Of a stretch of DNA of 64,000 bases, positions 13,501-30,359 are shown piece by piece. The stretch is from NCBI RefSeq assembly GCF_036324505.1, contig NC_086360.1:9778293-9842292 (forward strand). The letters run 5' to 3'. Each line of letters starts with the position of its first letter. Positions within the stretch are counted from its first letter, which is position 1. Source of the DNA: Eleginops maclovinus. Taxonomy: Eukaryota > Chordata > Actinopteri > Perciformes > Eleginopidae. The notes under the pieces were generated by a model. The model saw nothing but the letters and a program-made list of their open reading frames with translations, was not told the origin of the DNA and made no database searches. Position numbers and translations under genes: made by a program.

Positions 13501-16044
13501 TAGTGGAGAAGGTGAAACTGATAGTTTGGAAATGAGAGGAGTGCGCTGGACTGATACTTAATCATTACCACCACTGCACCATGGCAGATAGCGGTTCCGG
13601 GCGTCAAGGTGTTCTCCCCTGATGTTCCCTGGAACAGATCGACAAGCTTGTTCTCCGCCTCCAAAGGGAGGATTGTGGCATGAAGCGATTACAAACACGC
13701 TGCCCACTTTGTTACTGTCCGCTAAGAGCCCGGCAAGAAAATGTTTGCTCTGTTTCTCAGCGTTTGTTTGATTTATTGGCACTGCAATGTTAGTGTGGAT
13801 GTTTCACTGATGGTTTCACATTCATGTAAAATTTCTGCTCTGCTAAAAAAAGACTATATAATTCCAATGACGTATTCGATAGATTATGTTATACAACAAT
13901 CGACTTGCAACTTTCAGCAATAACAATCGAATGAAGCCAGTTAGTCTCACTGGATGCTCCCTAAAGACAGGAAAAGTAGTATGGTTACAGCACCCTGGAA
14001 GAGCTGCATTCTGGAGAGTTTACACACAATATTATTTGGAAATAGAACAGTTGTCTTTGCTGATCAGCAACAGCAACAACCTGTTGGGCTAAGAAAATGT
14101 AGACAATGTGTGGTTTTCTTAACCTAAATAACACACTTGAGGAAAGGGAAAACCACAAAAAGCATAATGGGACCTATTATAAATTATCCCTAAATCCTAA
14201 AGGGGCTAACAGGCAATACCAGAATGGCCACTTGGTACAGACAAAAAGCAAGTCAATACCTAATATAATTTTGCCAGACGCTGTATCATCGCTAGAGAAA
14301 AGTCTGGCTCTATGTATTATCATTCTGGTAGGAAGAAAAAAAAAAAATGCTGCGGCTTGTTTGTATTTCTTTATACAAATCACTATCGCCTTGGGCAGCG
14401 CTAAACACAACATGTGCTGTGGAAAGGTTGGCAAAATAATACCGACTGAGCCTCAAGGGCTTTCAAATAATGGTAGGTGGTTCTGGCTGCACAGCCTAAA
14501 GATGAAGACCAGAGTGACGAGTAATAGTAATAGTATGTTAAAACTGAATTGTTAGTCCAAATGCATTTTCAGTGTATGGCTTTGACTTCTAATGAACAGC
14601 TTGTTTTGTTTTTTTTATCAATAAGCAATACAAATGATTGGTAAATACAAATACAATATATTACGTTCTTATAAGATAATGAGAAAGTTGACAGTGATAG
14701 ACAACAAGGAAAATACAGTATTATCCCGTAAAACTGAGCTTATATTGGAATCCGGGAAATTTGTAGGCCCAAATAAGATTTATTATCAAGATACTTTTGA
14801 ATTCAACATCCTTGGATTACCTTCCTGTGAAAAGATGTCAATGAGACACCAGCACTGGTCCCAGTGTGCAGAAACAGATACCACTGAACTGCAGCATAAT
14901 GGGTTTTTTAAAAGGATTACCTTTTGCGAAAGGTTGGCTCAATGTGAATAATAGTCAGAAATCAACATTGGACCATCTTGCTACACACTTTGAAACTGAA
15001 GCTCAGGTTAATGAAGAGATCATTCCCATTTTAACCAAATAAGATTTCTGGGAAAGGTATGTAATTATCTATTATTAAAGCATATTCATGTGTCTGACAT
15101 TCAAATACAACTTGTGGCATTCAAATGCCATATTTTTTCTTCATTCCGGGGAACAGAAAAATTATAGACACCATATAAAAACATCATTTTATATATATTT
15201 TTTTTATTCATCTACCACCCACTGAGAACACACTATTATTACTGTTTGTGTTGTGTGTGTGCTTTCCATCAATCCTGACAGGTGCCATGGTTTTGTGTTC
15301 TTTTAAAGTAAAATGTATGACATTTCATGACATTTAAATAATTGTACTTAAGAAAGTGACAATCATTCAAACTATTACTGAAGTCAATTTCAGAGCAGAA
15401 TATTTATATCAACAGGTCCATTGTGTGATTATGCTACAGTTTTGACATGTTAATAATAATAATAATAACAACAAGTCCAAAGGTTGACTAAAATCATGAT
15501 CACATACAACATGACAATCAAATTAGTTCTAAAAGATGACACTGAGACATAATTATACAATCAGCCAGCATTAATTATATTAATCTGATATTTTCACACA
15601 TCAGCATGAACAGTGACAAAGATGATACTGTTATCTTTTATTTCCGCTCATTATTAAAGACTCATTTTTTCCAGGAAAAACAAAGCTGATGATGCAATAT
15701 GATTCACACTGTATCTGCACACTTGAAGGTGAACACCGCTGTTGTAACGCAGTGCAAGCACATTACAAACTCAATTTTTACATTCAACATCAAAGCTGTA
15801 CTCTTGTCAGTCTACAACGTGATGCAGAAAATGTTGTGCGATCAGTGCTGCTTTATGTTACACACTGCAGATGAATGCATGCACTATTGAGAGAACACCG
15901 AGTCCTTGGCCTTTGATTCTCAGAGAAGATGGGGGCTATCTGTTTCTGTGCAAATTCCTTAATCAATGGTATTTCTCTGATGATGACAGAAATGATGAGT
16001 TAAAGTGCAACAAAGCCGAGTTAATGAATGCATGGGTGCTGTCA

Positions 16045-16094
16045 CAAACACTGGTCAATACTCTGCAAACACTGGTCAATACTCTCCAAACACT
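16045..16094 (+). repeat. 21-bp tandem repeat, 2.4 copies
   Basis: The unit starting CAAACACTGGTCAATACTCT recurs at 16045 and 16066 with a partial third copy at 16087. Because 21 is a multiple of three it gives a seven-residue repeat (QTLVNTL) inside an otherwise unrecognised 91-codon open frame at 15871-16146. Confidence 0.85.
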
Positions 16095-16780
16095 TCAGAA
16101 AAAGGACTTTGGCTATAGATGGCAAAAGAAGTGGGAGGCTGCTTGAGTTCGACTGGAGTTAAACAGCACAAAAAAACAATGTTACTCTCTAAAAGTCGAC
16201 TTCTGCTGACAGTCAGCTAAAATATTATTGCAGAGAATTGTGAAACCTCAGTACACAGCAGTTTGATAAATGGTAGGATTCCAAAAACAAAAGCACATCG
16301 ATGACAAACGTTGGTATAATCTGCAAGTACTTTATTGTGGCTTGCAAAATGCAGAAGATAAAAAGGGTACTTTCCATGTTGGATACACTCACCCGCTGGA
16401 TTTTTACTACACTCAGTGCCATTTCTTTACCACTGTGTCTCTATTTACATGTCTACAGTATCAAATGCTGCTTGAACAGAAAATGGCACAATACATTCTG
16501 ACTTAACCAGGCCATCAAGGCAGCCATTATGTGAAATCTCCTTTCAGTTATCAAGCAGGAATGGGAAAATTACCAGCTGACATATCCTCCACATCAAAAG
16601 GTTATAGTTGGAAATGATCTTAAACGTTTAACAATGGATACACTGTTGTCGTTATGACAAAAAAAAAGTAACACAATGAAACGGCTCTGGTTACTTGATA
16701 TATTCTCTGTCATTTGTCCAAGTATAGAAAAATCTTAACTTTTTATTCAAGATTTAAAACTAATACGGTTAAGTAGATTA

Positions 16781-16830
16781 GATTACATTAGATTACATTG
16801 GATAACATTGGATTACATTGCATTACATTA
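16781..16830 (+). repeat. 10-bp minisatellite (GATTACATTR), five copies
   Basis: Five consecutive 10-bp units related to GATTACATTG occupy 16781-16830, with a partial sixth unit (GATTA) just before. Single-base differences separate the copies and there are no indels. Confidence 0.9.
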
Positions 16831-18689
16831 GTTTAGACTAAAATCTAAAAAGATTGAGAGAAATGTTATAATGTATTTACATTCAAAACATACTATTGGT
16901 GCCTTCATCTGTGCCTTTAGTGGAGCTTGTCATTGTCACTGAACGATAGCAGATGGACTTCTGACAATTTTAAAAGAGTCTTAAGGGAATAAAGTTTTCC
17001 TCCATCTTCATTGTACTTCTGCAACCTTTGTCAAAGCAAACATTGTTTTGAAGAAGTAGTCAGAAAGGATGATGCCATGATAAAGCAACACCAAGGAATA
17101 TGAACACACACAGCCTCCATGTATAATTGACCTACAGTAATATACTGGGTCAGCCAAAAGTGTAGCCTTTCAGCAGAAATACTGTTATTTTTCAAATTCA
17201 AGTTGAAAATGCAAATCGTGTTTCCTCCCACCATAGCAGGAATCCAAACTTTAGATAGTAAATTGCAATTTGGTCTCATTTTCTAGATCAGTTGCAAAAG
17301 CTGATGTATATGGTAAGTGAATAATATTTCATGACTGCCACAAAAATGGCTTAGTGCAGCTGTTCACACCCCTTCAGAGTCAAGCAATTAAGGCGGCTGC
17401 TTCGTGTAGGAAACTTTTTGTAAGCATTGCTGATTTTATAGTCAGATTAAATAAAACAAGAGTTAAAAAACAAGTCGGCTCAGAAGGGAAAAAAACAAGC
17501 CTCCCGAAGATTGACAGCTGACTGACTCAACCCCAGACACAATTTTCACATCACTGTCAGTTGGCCTAAAAAAGTCAAGGAAACAAACCCCAGGTAATAG
17601 TTTATTTACCTGTTATTTTTGTAAACGTCTGGACTGAAAAAATCCAATTTAAAACAAGGAAAAGGACATATAGAGTGACTTTGAGTCTGATATTCCTGTG
17701 GGGAAATGAACTGCCTATATTGGGTTCATGTTCAGAATATGCCCACAGCATAGCATTCATCTTAGTATTCAAATCTGACTGTGAAAGAAACAAATATTAT
17801 TTAAAAACTTTGAATACACAATGACTCTGCATATTAAATGTTGCTATGCTATTGTATAGTTGAGTCACCAAATTGTGTGTCACCTGAAATATAATTTGAA
17901 GCAGTGTCTCTGTGAAAACCTTATTCAAATAGCACAACACTGAAATAAAACATTCAATCATTCTTTGATCGCAGTTCAATGTATAGCCCCAATTTATTTC
18001 CTATTTCCCCAGGTTATAATTGAATAAAGGTGTGTGCAGCAAATGTGACTTTAAGATGTAGTAAAACTGAATATCAAGTAAAAAATCCAGAGCGTGAAGT
18101 TTTTCTCTTCCCCTGAAATGATGTTAAATTGGCTCAATTAATCTCCACTGCCGCGCACGCATGAAGATATCAGATGAGGTCTACGAAGGTGGTGAGGGAT
18201 GAGATTGACAGATAAGATGGATGGATATCAGCCCCCCTAATGAAACAGATGTGCACTTTAATTGGTTCAGTGATATTTGTCAGGCATTTTGAGAGTCTGG
18301 CAGTTAGAAAATTAGATTTTGAAACCAATATTGCTTTTTCGAAACTGCCATCTTGTTCATCAGAGTGAAGTGGTGCAGCACGGCAGTGTGAGGCATACGT
18401 GGTGGCCCTCCTTATACCTGTAGTTTTAATCAAGACACACGGCAATCACTCACGGTTAATCATGGAACAATGCTGGGAAAAAAAAAAAAAAGACAAGTCA
18501 ACGGTGTTGTAATTGTTTGTTTTTAGGTTTGTCTTTGAAGTGCATCAAAAATGTGTTTTGTGTCTCAGATGATATTGTTCAGTAGCACATCATAAGACAT
18601 CTGATCATTTTCCTCCCGATCATAATTCTAAGTTGTATTTCACCAAGAACACCTAACAGCTATTTCATTTGGTATAAATAAATAACTTT

Positions 18690-18787
18690 TCAAATGCAGT
18701 AACTAGTAAAGTAATCTCGTTACAATTTATAGAAGTAACTAGTAATAAGTAACTAATTACTTTCTTTGAGTAACTACCCCAGCACTG
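18690..18787. mobile_element. Decayed DNA-transposon end rich in GTAACTA motifs
   Basis: Repeated AGTAACTAGTAA-like motifs are followed by TTTGAGTAACTACCCCAGCA and CTG. This resembles the terminal region of a common fish MITE whose end reads CAGTG(T/C)TGGG..AGTAACT on the other strand (recognition from memory of the family, not searched). No matching left end or target duplication is clear; a weak candidate (CAATGCTGGG, 18467-18476) does not give matching flanks. Confidence 0.4.
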
Positions 18788-21353
<2,566 letters not shown>

Positions 21354-22003
21354 ATTTTAAAATAATAAGAATAACAATAGATTTAATTTATATACAGCCT
21401 TTCAAGGAACCCAAGGCCACTTTACATGAGGTAAGGACGGACAACAAAACAAACGAACAAAGTAAGGCAAATAAAGTAAAATAAATAAATACTTAGTAGG
21501 CGTGGAAGCAGGAGTACTGTGATGGGTTAGGGGTCAAAGGCCTTGGTGAACATGTGTATTTTGAAAAAGTTCAGGGAGGCAGCAATGTGGATGTCAGCAG
21601 GCAGAGCGTTCCAGAGCGTGGGGGCTGCAACACTGAAAGCCCTGTCTCCAACAGTTCGGAGGCAAGAGTGGAGAATGGAGTTAAGGCCCGTGTCTGTGGA
21701 CTGCAGACTCCAAGAAGGGGTGTAGGGGTGGAGGAGGTCTGTAATGTACTGGGGGCTGAGGGCATGGAGAGTTGAATGCGAGGAGGAGTGGAGATGTCTC
21801 ATCTTGGGGACCTGTGGGCAGAATCTGAAATTTTTTTGAGGTGGTAGAAAGCAGGTTTGGTGACGAATTTGATGTGAGCCTGGAAGGAGAGAGTGGTGTC
21901 CAGAACGATACCCAGGGGATGGAGAGAGGGTGCAGTCGTCCACTGAGAGGAGCAGAACTCCAACCTCCTGGAGTTGCGCCTTGGGAGCCACAAACACACT
22001 ATA
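21354..22003 (-). pseudogene. L2-type LINE 3' end, 5'-truncated and frameshifted
   Basis: On the minus strand the segment encodes C-terminal pieces of an L2-like ORF2. From upstream these are a VAPKAQLQEVG..SVDDCTLSPSP block, then in another frame LGIVLDTTLSFQAHI..FYHLKKI, then back to a frame giving LSPQYITDLLHPYTP, GDRAFSVAAPTLWNALP and FKIHMFTKAFDP followed by a stop near 21527. The changes of frame and the missing stretch between blocks show it is dead. Downstream (21354-21526) is a typical LINE 3' tail with AAGTGGCCTTGGGTTCC, AAAGGCTGTATATAAATTAA and a terminal TTATT-rich run. The reverse transcriptase core and endonuclease are lost by 5' truncation. It is a second, independent L2-type copy, opposite in strand to the one near 1 kb. 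Confidence 0.8.
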
Positions 22004-25000
22004 TTTCTCTTAATGTTATGGACTTACTCAGGCTAATTCACAGAGTCCTTTAAAATATTTCCTTAGGTAAGGCAATGTACAGCTGTAAAATTATAATGTT
22101 TTAGTAAGGATTCAGTATTATAGCTTCACATTATATCGTCCCACAAAATGTGCATATAAATATTAAACCAAGGCAGAAGAAAAGAAGACAAGATAACCAA
22201 ATGTATCAGAGCAGGAAACGATTGGCCTTATGAAGAAAGAAAATACAGAAAACTAAATGTGATACTTGTGATGCTGCACAACGTTGACCTGTGAACAAAC
22301 ACAACAAATCTAAATGTTTTTGAATGATTATGGAGGCTATGTTTCATCTTGCTAGACTACTTAATATCCAGCACTGCATTTATATCCAAAGTAACTTTAA
22401 TAGCAACACACTTTGCATATTGATGCTGTATTGATTTTCCTGTCATCACCTGCTTTTATAGGAAATCGGTGTAAGGGAATGACTTACAACTTAGAACAAA
22501 AGTCACTGTTTTCTTTGCTTTCAGGAACAACATGTCACAATAAATTAAATATATGGTTGTAATGAATGTACAATAATGACTTTCAAGTTTAAGCTTTAAA
22601 AAAACATGAAACATTTATTTTAAATGTTTCTTTCATACTTTGTTTTTTCGGCAAGAAAGCAGGCAGTGTAATTAGACTATAGTGTTTAGATTCACTCTGT
22701 AGCAATTGTTTTCACTGTGGAGAGTTGAGTGTGAATGGCTCTACACACATGGGCTTGAGGTCAATATAACATACATTTCCTCAACACTTGTGCCTATTGA
22801 ATGCCTACTTGTTAATATACTGTGATTAAACCAAGTCACAATTGGACATCTGATTAACATGTTTGGATCGTCTTATCTCAAATTTTCCAGCAGCTTTTCT
22901 GCAATGCCTTGTTTCTAATGGCTCTGGTGCATTTGTATTATTCCACTGCTGTCTGAGCAACATTAGGAGTCTTGGGAAGGAGCTCCAATGGACAGCTTGC
23001 GATGGTTTCTCTCTGCATGCGGCTTGAATAATTGATGCATTGATTGCCTGAGTATTCATGGACACAAAAAGGCTTTTCCTATTCTCTGTCTAACACACTC
23101 CGGGAATCTTAAATAGTTTCCCCCAGTGGTAGAATGCACAGTGAAGTTATGTGACTCACAGTTGGTACAGTGCAGCCAGTGTCCTTCATGGTCTACTTAC
23201 CATAAGTTGCCTTATTAGACATAACAATGGGACAAATGTATTGTATTCATTATGTGCTACTTTAGACTGCATTGCTTGTCATCACCACTCTGAAATCAGT
23301 CAACCTTGGCTGCATCACAAGTATACTGTATGTTTATTATATTAACAGCAGCACTTTCCCTATTTTATCTTTTTTCTAGCAAAGTATACACTTGAAACTG
23401 CCACTTAGGAGGAAATATTTAGCTCTACTTGAGATGCATGTCATAAACCGTGCCCCTTATCTGTGGTGACCTTGCAAAATCTCATGCTCCATAGAAGTAT
23501 TGACTCTGTGTGTTTGCCTTTGCTGCTCTATAGTTATTTATTCATGTGTGCACTCTGCTGGTATATAAATCCTGTAATTAAAGGGGATTTGTGTACAAAG
23601 AGCAGCGATGTGCTGGAGGCTCTTAATTGACAGAATTAGTGGTGAAGAGTGCCATCCTGCATGAGGCCTCTCTACAACACGCAGAGGAGGCAAACCCTTT
23701 ATGTGACCAACAGCTCTGTCGCTCTGGCAATCTCATCTTTCGTGTCTGGATGTAAGTGATCAGAATGACAAAAACATGTAAGAGGGCTCATTGACAGACC
23801 ATTAAACAATTAAACTGTCAATCCTCTGTCCTCAAAGGCTAATTACCTAGCTTGGCATTAAATAGTCCATTGACATGAAATGGCCTGCCTTTACAGCACC
23901 TTCATGGTTCACATGATTTAGTGAGACACTATAAGCGCCACAGACGGAACAGAGATGGCACTACTGTGACATATTAAACTTGATTTTGGCTCCAAAAGTA
24001 AAACAAAAAAACACGTTATGTATAGTAAACTTGTTTCACTTCATCCTGCCATTAGAACCTCTCCAGACACAATTTTCGAGCTCCTTTTCTCTGCGGTAAT
24101 TACTGAGTTTCAATTATTTTATTTGTTTATTATTCTTTTTAATTTAGTAAGTATTTTTCATGTATTATTACTCCTACTGTACCTTGCTTAAATGGATTGA
24201 TAATAAATAGTATCAGTGTTTTTCTGCATCCAAATCCATTAAGGGAACCCCCAGATTTGACACATGTTAAAAATGACAAAAACGTGGCTGAATAACGGGC
24301 CTTCATTAGGATTACCTAGACTCCATATTTGAACTCTTAATTGCTCTTGCACGTTTACATTTCAAATCTCAATCTAAATTATAACAGTTGCTTGGATTGG
24401 CGCTTTCACCAGGTAAGAATATCAAATACTAATTATTTTTGAGAGATTCACATCAGCTTAAGCAGTCGTTTTTATTGATCATTCACAAATATTGCTATGG
24501 TAAAACACATGGTCAACATGATACACAAAAATAAACCTGCTAACCATTTTCATTTTGAACATGTTAGCATGATGTTAGTTTTTGGCTAACTGTGCCAAGT
24601 TACAGCCTCCCTAAGCCAATCCTGACTAAATCAATAACCATAAAAACAAATTAACTCCTGTTGTATTTTTTCATTTTTTAAATGTTTTCCAAACTCACTA
24701 TTCACACAAAAGGAAATCTATTACAATGCTTGGTAACAGATCGACTCCTGCTTTGCTTCAAACATCATGGGTTGATATAAAGCAGTGAGATAGCGCCTGC
24801 AGTTGGAAGCTTCCCTCAAATGAAATCTCAGGTGTGTTTTCAGGCTCCAGGAAAAACTGATGAAGGCTGTCTTTGCATGATCTTACTGAATAAACAGTCA
24901 TCCGCTTCAGAAACCCAATCAGCAGTTCCAGTGATAGGTAGACACAGGGAGGTGGTACTCATCTGGGATGGGGAAGAGGGAGAAAAAGTGTGATTTCGTT

Positions 25001-28000
25001 CATCAAGTCTTGTTTTGGCCTGGGGGCAATGGTGCCACTGTGACTCTCAAGTCAACCAGTCAAGACTAGAAAACCAGGCACACAAGCAGATACAGTGGGG
25101 GGGGGGGGAATAGTGAAGCTGGTGAGATGAGACTTTCCCCAAGCTTGCTGCATGGCTAAGGGCAGATATATGAAAATACACAAAGACAGGCAGTCATGAT
25201 CAAAGCTAAGAACTTCAAGTGTGTGGATATTTCAACATTCACAGCTACAGATGTTTATATTGTACCTTCGTGACCCTCATATGCCAATTTAACAACCTTA
25301 AAATGTTGAGTTTTGCTTACATTAGGCTCAAACCTCGATACTCAATCCTTGTTGAGAGCAGGTTTCTGAAAAGTTGAGGAAGCACAGCACATATTTTTTC
25401 TGCTGAGCTATTTTGGTGTCCCTTCCATTTCTCTGCCCACAGGTCCCCAAGATGAGTCTCATAGCAGAAGGTCTTTCTTGGCTCCCTGAGATATATTATT
25501 TTCAGTGTCACTACCAACTAACAAGTACTAACTTCTAAATGAAGAGCAAATGTCTTTGGCGTCAACAATTACCAAGTTGATGCTAAGCGAAGTAAAGGTC
25601 TGCAGCCAATGTATGTACAATGTATCCTCATATAGGTTTGTATGATATCTGTGATATTTACAACATATGCATAATGCTCTGTGTTCTCCTACAAATGTCC
25701 AGCAAAATGTGTTTTTTTCCACCTGGTACATGGACAGATTTTTTTTTTTTTCACAGGAAGCAATGAGTTTCACACAACAAAGCCACGAAGTTAGGAATAG
25801 AAAAAACAATTTGTTGTTTTGGTTAAATTAACTAGACAAGTTTTAAAGTAGGTGACAAATAAGTCAATGTTGCAATGCTATTTCGTAGTTATAGTTATGA
25901 ACAGTGTATACAAATATCATGACTGAAAAAAAGTGTGAAGAACAAAAAGAAAGGTAGGTACAATGACTATCGAGGGGATTAAAGTTTAGTGCTTAAAACC
26001 CAACATCTCCAGATAGCATTATCTGCAGTACAGGCAGCCAATTGACTCATAAGGCTGCCTCTTCCTTAAATACGACAAATAGTAAGACCCTCTAAAGTAC
26101 TGAAGGCTTTTTCCACATGCCAGGAACTGTGTTGAGGCCCTTTAATGGGCACCATTACACGGGCATTAGGTGAGGCCATCCTGAATTGAACTTGGAGAGC
26201 TTTTTACAATGTTTTGAGACGGAAGTCCAAATCAAAGCGCTGGTTACGCCTCAGTGACCTATGATCTGTTCTTATATTTTGCTTATGTCCCCACATAGAC
26301 ATTTGCAGTGAATTGCAAAATTGTGAATCTACAAAGTAATATGTGTAATATATCAACTACAGTACTTGCTTAAGTGCCTGAGTCTGGAGTGGGTATATTT
26401 TTCTACATGGGGGGAAAGGAGGCTGCATCTGCTGGGAGTGTACACCACAGATAGCTAAGATGCCTGGCTGCATGTGAGAGGGGGCTCTTGTGTGGTTAGA
26501 GTAATGAGGTTCTGCATATAAGATTGCTGTTGAGTGACAGAGAGGATTTACGCCAGCAGGATGTACGGTCAACTGGGAGGAAACATTTGTCTTACCACTG
26601 AGCTTCTGTCACAGACACACAGGCGGAGAGCATACAGTATATGCGTGTCAAACACACACACACAAAGAGTGGAAGACACACATGCATAGTCTTGCTGTCG
26701 CCATCAAAAGTGTTATATTATCATCCATGTTGACCATGCTAAGAGCCTGAAAGCAAACTGACCACTGTTCAGCGGTTGGTTGAGTGTTAAAAGGGGTTTT
26801 AGCATGAATGATTGTAAGTCTTGCATTGTCAATGTGGTTTTAACTACCCCAAGTCTAGATGGCTATATTGATGTGCATTGATGTTCATTCTACGTTGGTC
26901 TTCTGTTTGTAATGTGGGCCATCAATCCCATTGATAATTAAACAGTTTATGTTCAAGTCCCAAAAAATGCATATTACCCCAATGTGTACAGGTGCTAATT
27001 AAACATGATTATTGTATTCATAATTTTGAGGCAGGGCAACAAGGTAACATTACCTTAATAAAAGGCTGTGGTGAAAATAAGCATTAGCATCAGGAGAATA
27101 AATACACAATGTGTGTTTGAAATACTTCTGGTCACCTCACAATTTGAAGTCCAAAAGAATTCTTCCTTGAGCTTAGCTAAAGGCTTTATGTTTCATTTTG
27201 TTCACCAGTTGCTAACTTTATCCATCTGCCACCAAGCACCAACAGCAAATTGGCCATTTACCGAAAACAGCTGCCTTCCGTCGCTGAAAAATGAATTGGC
27301 TGTAAAAGTTATGTAATCACAAGGCTCCAAAAGCTGAGGTGAACTGCAATCTGGTGCTCATTTCCTGTTAATTTGATCTGTTGTTAATGTTATATTGTGA
27401 AATGTGCAGCTTTGAATAAAACACAAGTTCTTTAAACAACAACTTTCCTTTAACTCAATTCAGTTTCAATCCGCCATCCTATGTGTATATTTCCTAATTG
27501 CAATGACTTTTCCGTCTTACCTTCTCTGGCTCTATATCTTCCCTCTCTCCACCTAACCCCTCTACTCTCTCTACACTCACCTCCCCCTCTTCGCCTTTGT
27601 CTGTATCTCCTTCTCTCTGGGACAGATGAGGTGAACAGGACTACTCTTCTTTCAGCCCAAGACGGCTTCTTACCCACCAAGGGCATAGTTGTGTGTGAAT
27701 AATGTCTGAACTGAGGAGTAAATATCTTTCCATGACAAGTTGTTTGGATTGGTGCTCATATACAATCTGATGCTTTATGTATCACCGACTAGACTGCCTG
27801 GCCGCTAGCCTTGCTGAGGAAGGGTTGCCCTGTCAGTGCCCCTGAAACACTGAGAAGCTAAGGAGCCTTTCAGGGCAGGCACAGAAATGCAATGCTGCCC
27901 AAAATGTCACTTTGACTCTGAGTTGTTCTGATGAAGTGCCTCACTGAGGTAATACATCCGATATGCTGCAGACTTAAAAAAAAAAAAAGAAAGGTCCATT

Positions 28001-29957
28001 TAGAAATGTGGATCAATGTTGGGTTTAACTTACTGGGAGATTAAAGGCAGGAGATTGGTATCATGTTAATCCTGCAAAAATTACATGCTCCAAATAACGT
28101 GCCGGATGAGGTCAAATTTACACCGAAAATCAACTTGAGATTAGTTTCAATTAACGTCAGACACTGACCTTGCAGGGTCAGTTGTTTGAGAGCTCATCAG
28201 GATTATTAAAATCAGTCTCTCTTTATCCCTGTGATTCCCACTGTCATAATCCATGCATTGTTTGTCTTGACACGACCAGGTATTATCATTCCATTCAACG
28301 GCCCCCTATATTTATCTAACACTAAACCAATAACACCGATCAGCAGAGGTAATCAACAGTGAAATCGCATCGCTTACCTCGCTGGAATATGGATAAGCAT
28401 TCATCCATAAAACTATTTTGAAAAGAGGTTTCAGATAAGGGCATCTGAGAGGGCACATATCTTAACCCACAAACTCCCATCATAAAACATTCAAACTCGG
28501 GGCTCAGTTTATAGGAATTCTGTTTCATGGAAGACATTTGCCGCTGTAGCTCATTGTGCCTCTATAAAGCAGAATATACTGAAGGTGCTGGCAGCAGTCG
28601 CAGCACTTATTTCACTCCTCTGCCAGTTTAAATGCAGTGGGCTGTGCAGGAATCTCCAACATACACAAACAGTCTTTGCACAGACTGATTACCAAACGGT
28701 TGGTCTAAGTACAGCGGGATTTTTAGTAGGACCTACACGATGTGATTCCTGCAGAGTTCTTATACATTGGGGCTGGGTTTGCACCCACATCATCCACTCT
28801 GCGTGTCATAAAATTAGCTACTTATTTCACTTAAACACACAAATGCAAATGTGTTTCGGATAAAAGCCTTGATATGAGGATACCCTTCACTTTCCACAAA
28901 TAATCCACCAACAGGGTGAATAAATCACAAGATCAAACAACTTCTTCTTCAGTCTTTTTTACATCAACTTTTCTCTTTTATGTCTCAACTCAAAGCTTTG
29001 CAAGAACTCCCACGTATGTCTGACTCCTAATGTCACCGTCCGCCTTCATATACTGTATGTATCTTCTCACCCTGCATCTTCAACAGTAAATCTAACACCT
29101 TAAACTGTGAGATCTGTAATGTCTTTTTCTATTGATCCCTAATCAAACCCTCGTTAAAGGCAACATCTGGCTCTTAGTGTTTTTTTCTTCTTTACATTCT
29201 GGTAAGCTGACACCACACTTGTCAAGCATTAATAATAATGTTAAAGTGCTTATCTACTTAAGGTTGGTGTTGACATTATGTCAAAAAAGGTTCAACATTT
29301 TCTATTTAATATAGTTTGATTCATATGTTAACTTTGATGTCTTATTTATTCTGTAAAGATATATAATTAGAGATGGCTGTAGTGCATTGCATGAGCTCAA
29401 ATTCACGTTGTTCTCAATCCCCTTTCTTTGAGAGAACCTCGAACGTCATGTGCTGCTAATGATTCCTATCATATTGTCAGCCCTGCTTGTTAACAAATTG
29501 TTACAGGAGGCTGGTTCCACTTCCTCAGGAGCAATATCACTGAAGTAAAACCCTTTAAAGATTGCAGCTTTGTGATGGATAACAGAGGAGCCTTAAAACT
29601 GCCTAACCTTCCCATCAGAGCAAAGACAATTAATATTTCTATTCAAGGTCCGGTTAACGAGAAGTAAATGGTCACAGATAGTAAACACCTTAATAGTGCA
29701 GTCTGTCTCCAAACCTGCATCTAATATGCAACGTTGATGAACGATAATACATTATTAATGTTCATCCCAGCTGATTTTGAAAGGCCAGGTCTGACCATGA
29801 CTATCCATCTCATGGATATTTTAGTACAACTGCCTACAGTATTTAACCACTGCACTTCTAGAGGTGCAGGAAGTGCATCTACTGGCAGTGGGGGTTACTT
29901 TGAGGATCACTGAAATTACCGTATGAGGTATTTATGAAATCTTTAACCAGTGTCTAA
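22004..29957. other. Non-coding stretch, no gene recognised
   Basis: No frame looks like a host exon. A 12-base G run lies at 25097-25108. A pyrimidine-rich stretch lies around 27510-27620. A region around 23560-23740 has a balanced composition and short palindromic cores and could be a conserved non-coding element, which cannot be judged without alignment. Confidence 0.5.
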
Positions 29958-29959
29958 TA

Positions 29960-29964
29960 ATGGT
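29960..29964. repeat. Target site duplication (left) of the BEL/Pao element
   Basis: ATGGT directly precedes the 5' LTR and recurs at 35749-35753 directly after the 3' LTR if the LTRs end in ..CATA. If they end in ..CA, the duplication reads TAATGGT (29958-29964 and 35747-35753). BEL/Pao elements usually make duplications of about 5 bp, which favours the first reading. Confidence 0.8.
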
Positions 29965-30220
29965 TGTTCTGCCCTCCTTAAGCATTTGGTAGCTTGCGTA
30001 TTATATGTGGGGAAATACTGCCACCTAGCGGACAATACTATTTACAAAGTCGCGCAGGTTTAGTTTCTTTTTCATTGTCGAGTTGACTTGAGTTAGGAGA
30101 ACATACGGATACAGTTTCTGCCGGATTCCTCTTCAAAGACTTACCTTTAACGCGCGAGCTTTGGACATTATTAGTCTGTAAGTGCATATTCTTTGTTACC
30201 ACATTCAATGCCATGTAGAC

Positions 30221-30276
30221 CAGTGGTGTAGTGGGGATTTTTTAAGTGAGGGTACGCTATTTGTGACGTCACCCCC

Positions 30277-30359
<83 letters not shown>

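Larger units (their letters stand above)
9132..18689. other. Non-coding stretch, no gene recognised
   Basis: AT-rich, with scattered short frames only. The longest, 14106-14555 (149 codons, plus), has a composition like random sequence and no recognisable domain. A short TAA run lies near 15452-15468. Other notable items (octamer pair, two small tandem repeats) are listed separately. Confidence 0.55.

Noticed and set aside
14106..14555. 149-codon frame, the longest outside repeats and the retrotransposon
   Set aside because: Composition is random-like, with no domain, no recognisable splice or promoter context and a lysine run from a poly-A stretch.
18460..18787. Complete MITE from CAATGCTGGG to CCAGCACTG
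   Set aside because: The ends are only partly complementary and the 8-bp flanks (TCATGGAA and CCCTGGAC) do not match, so only the right-hand relic is annotated.
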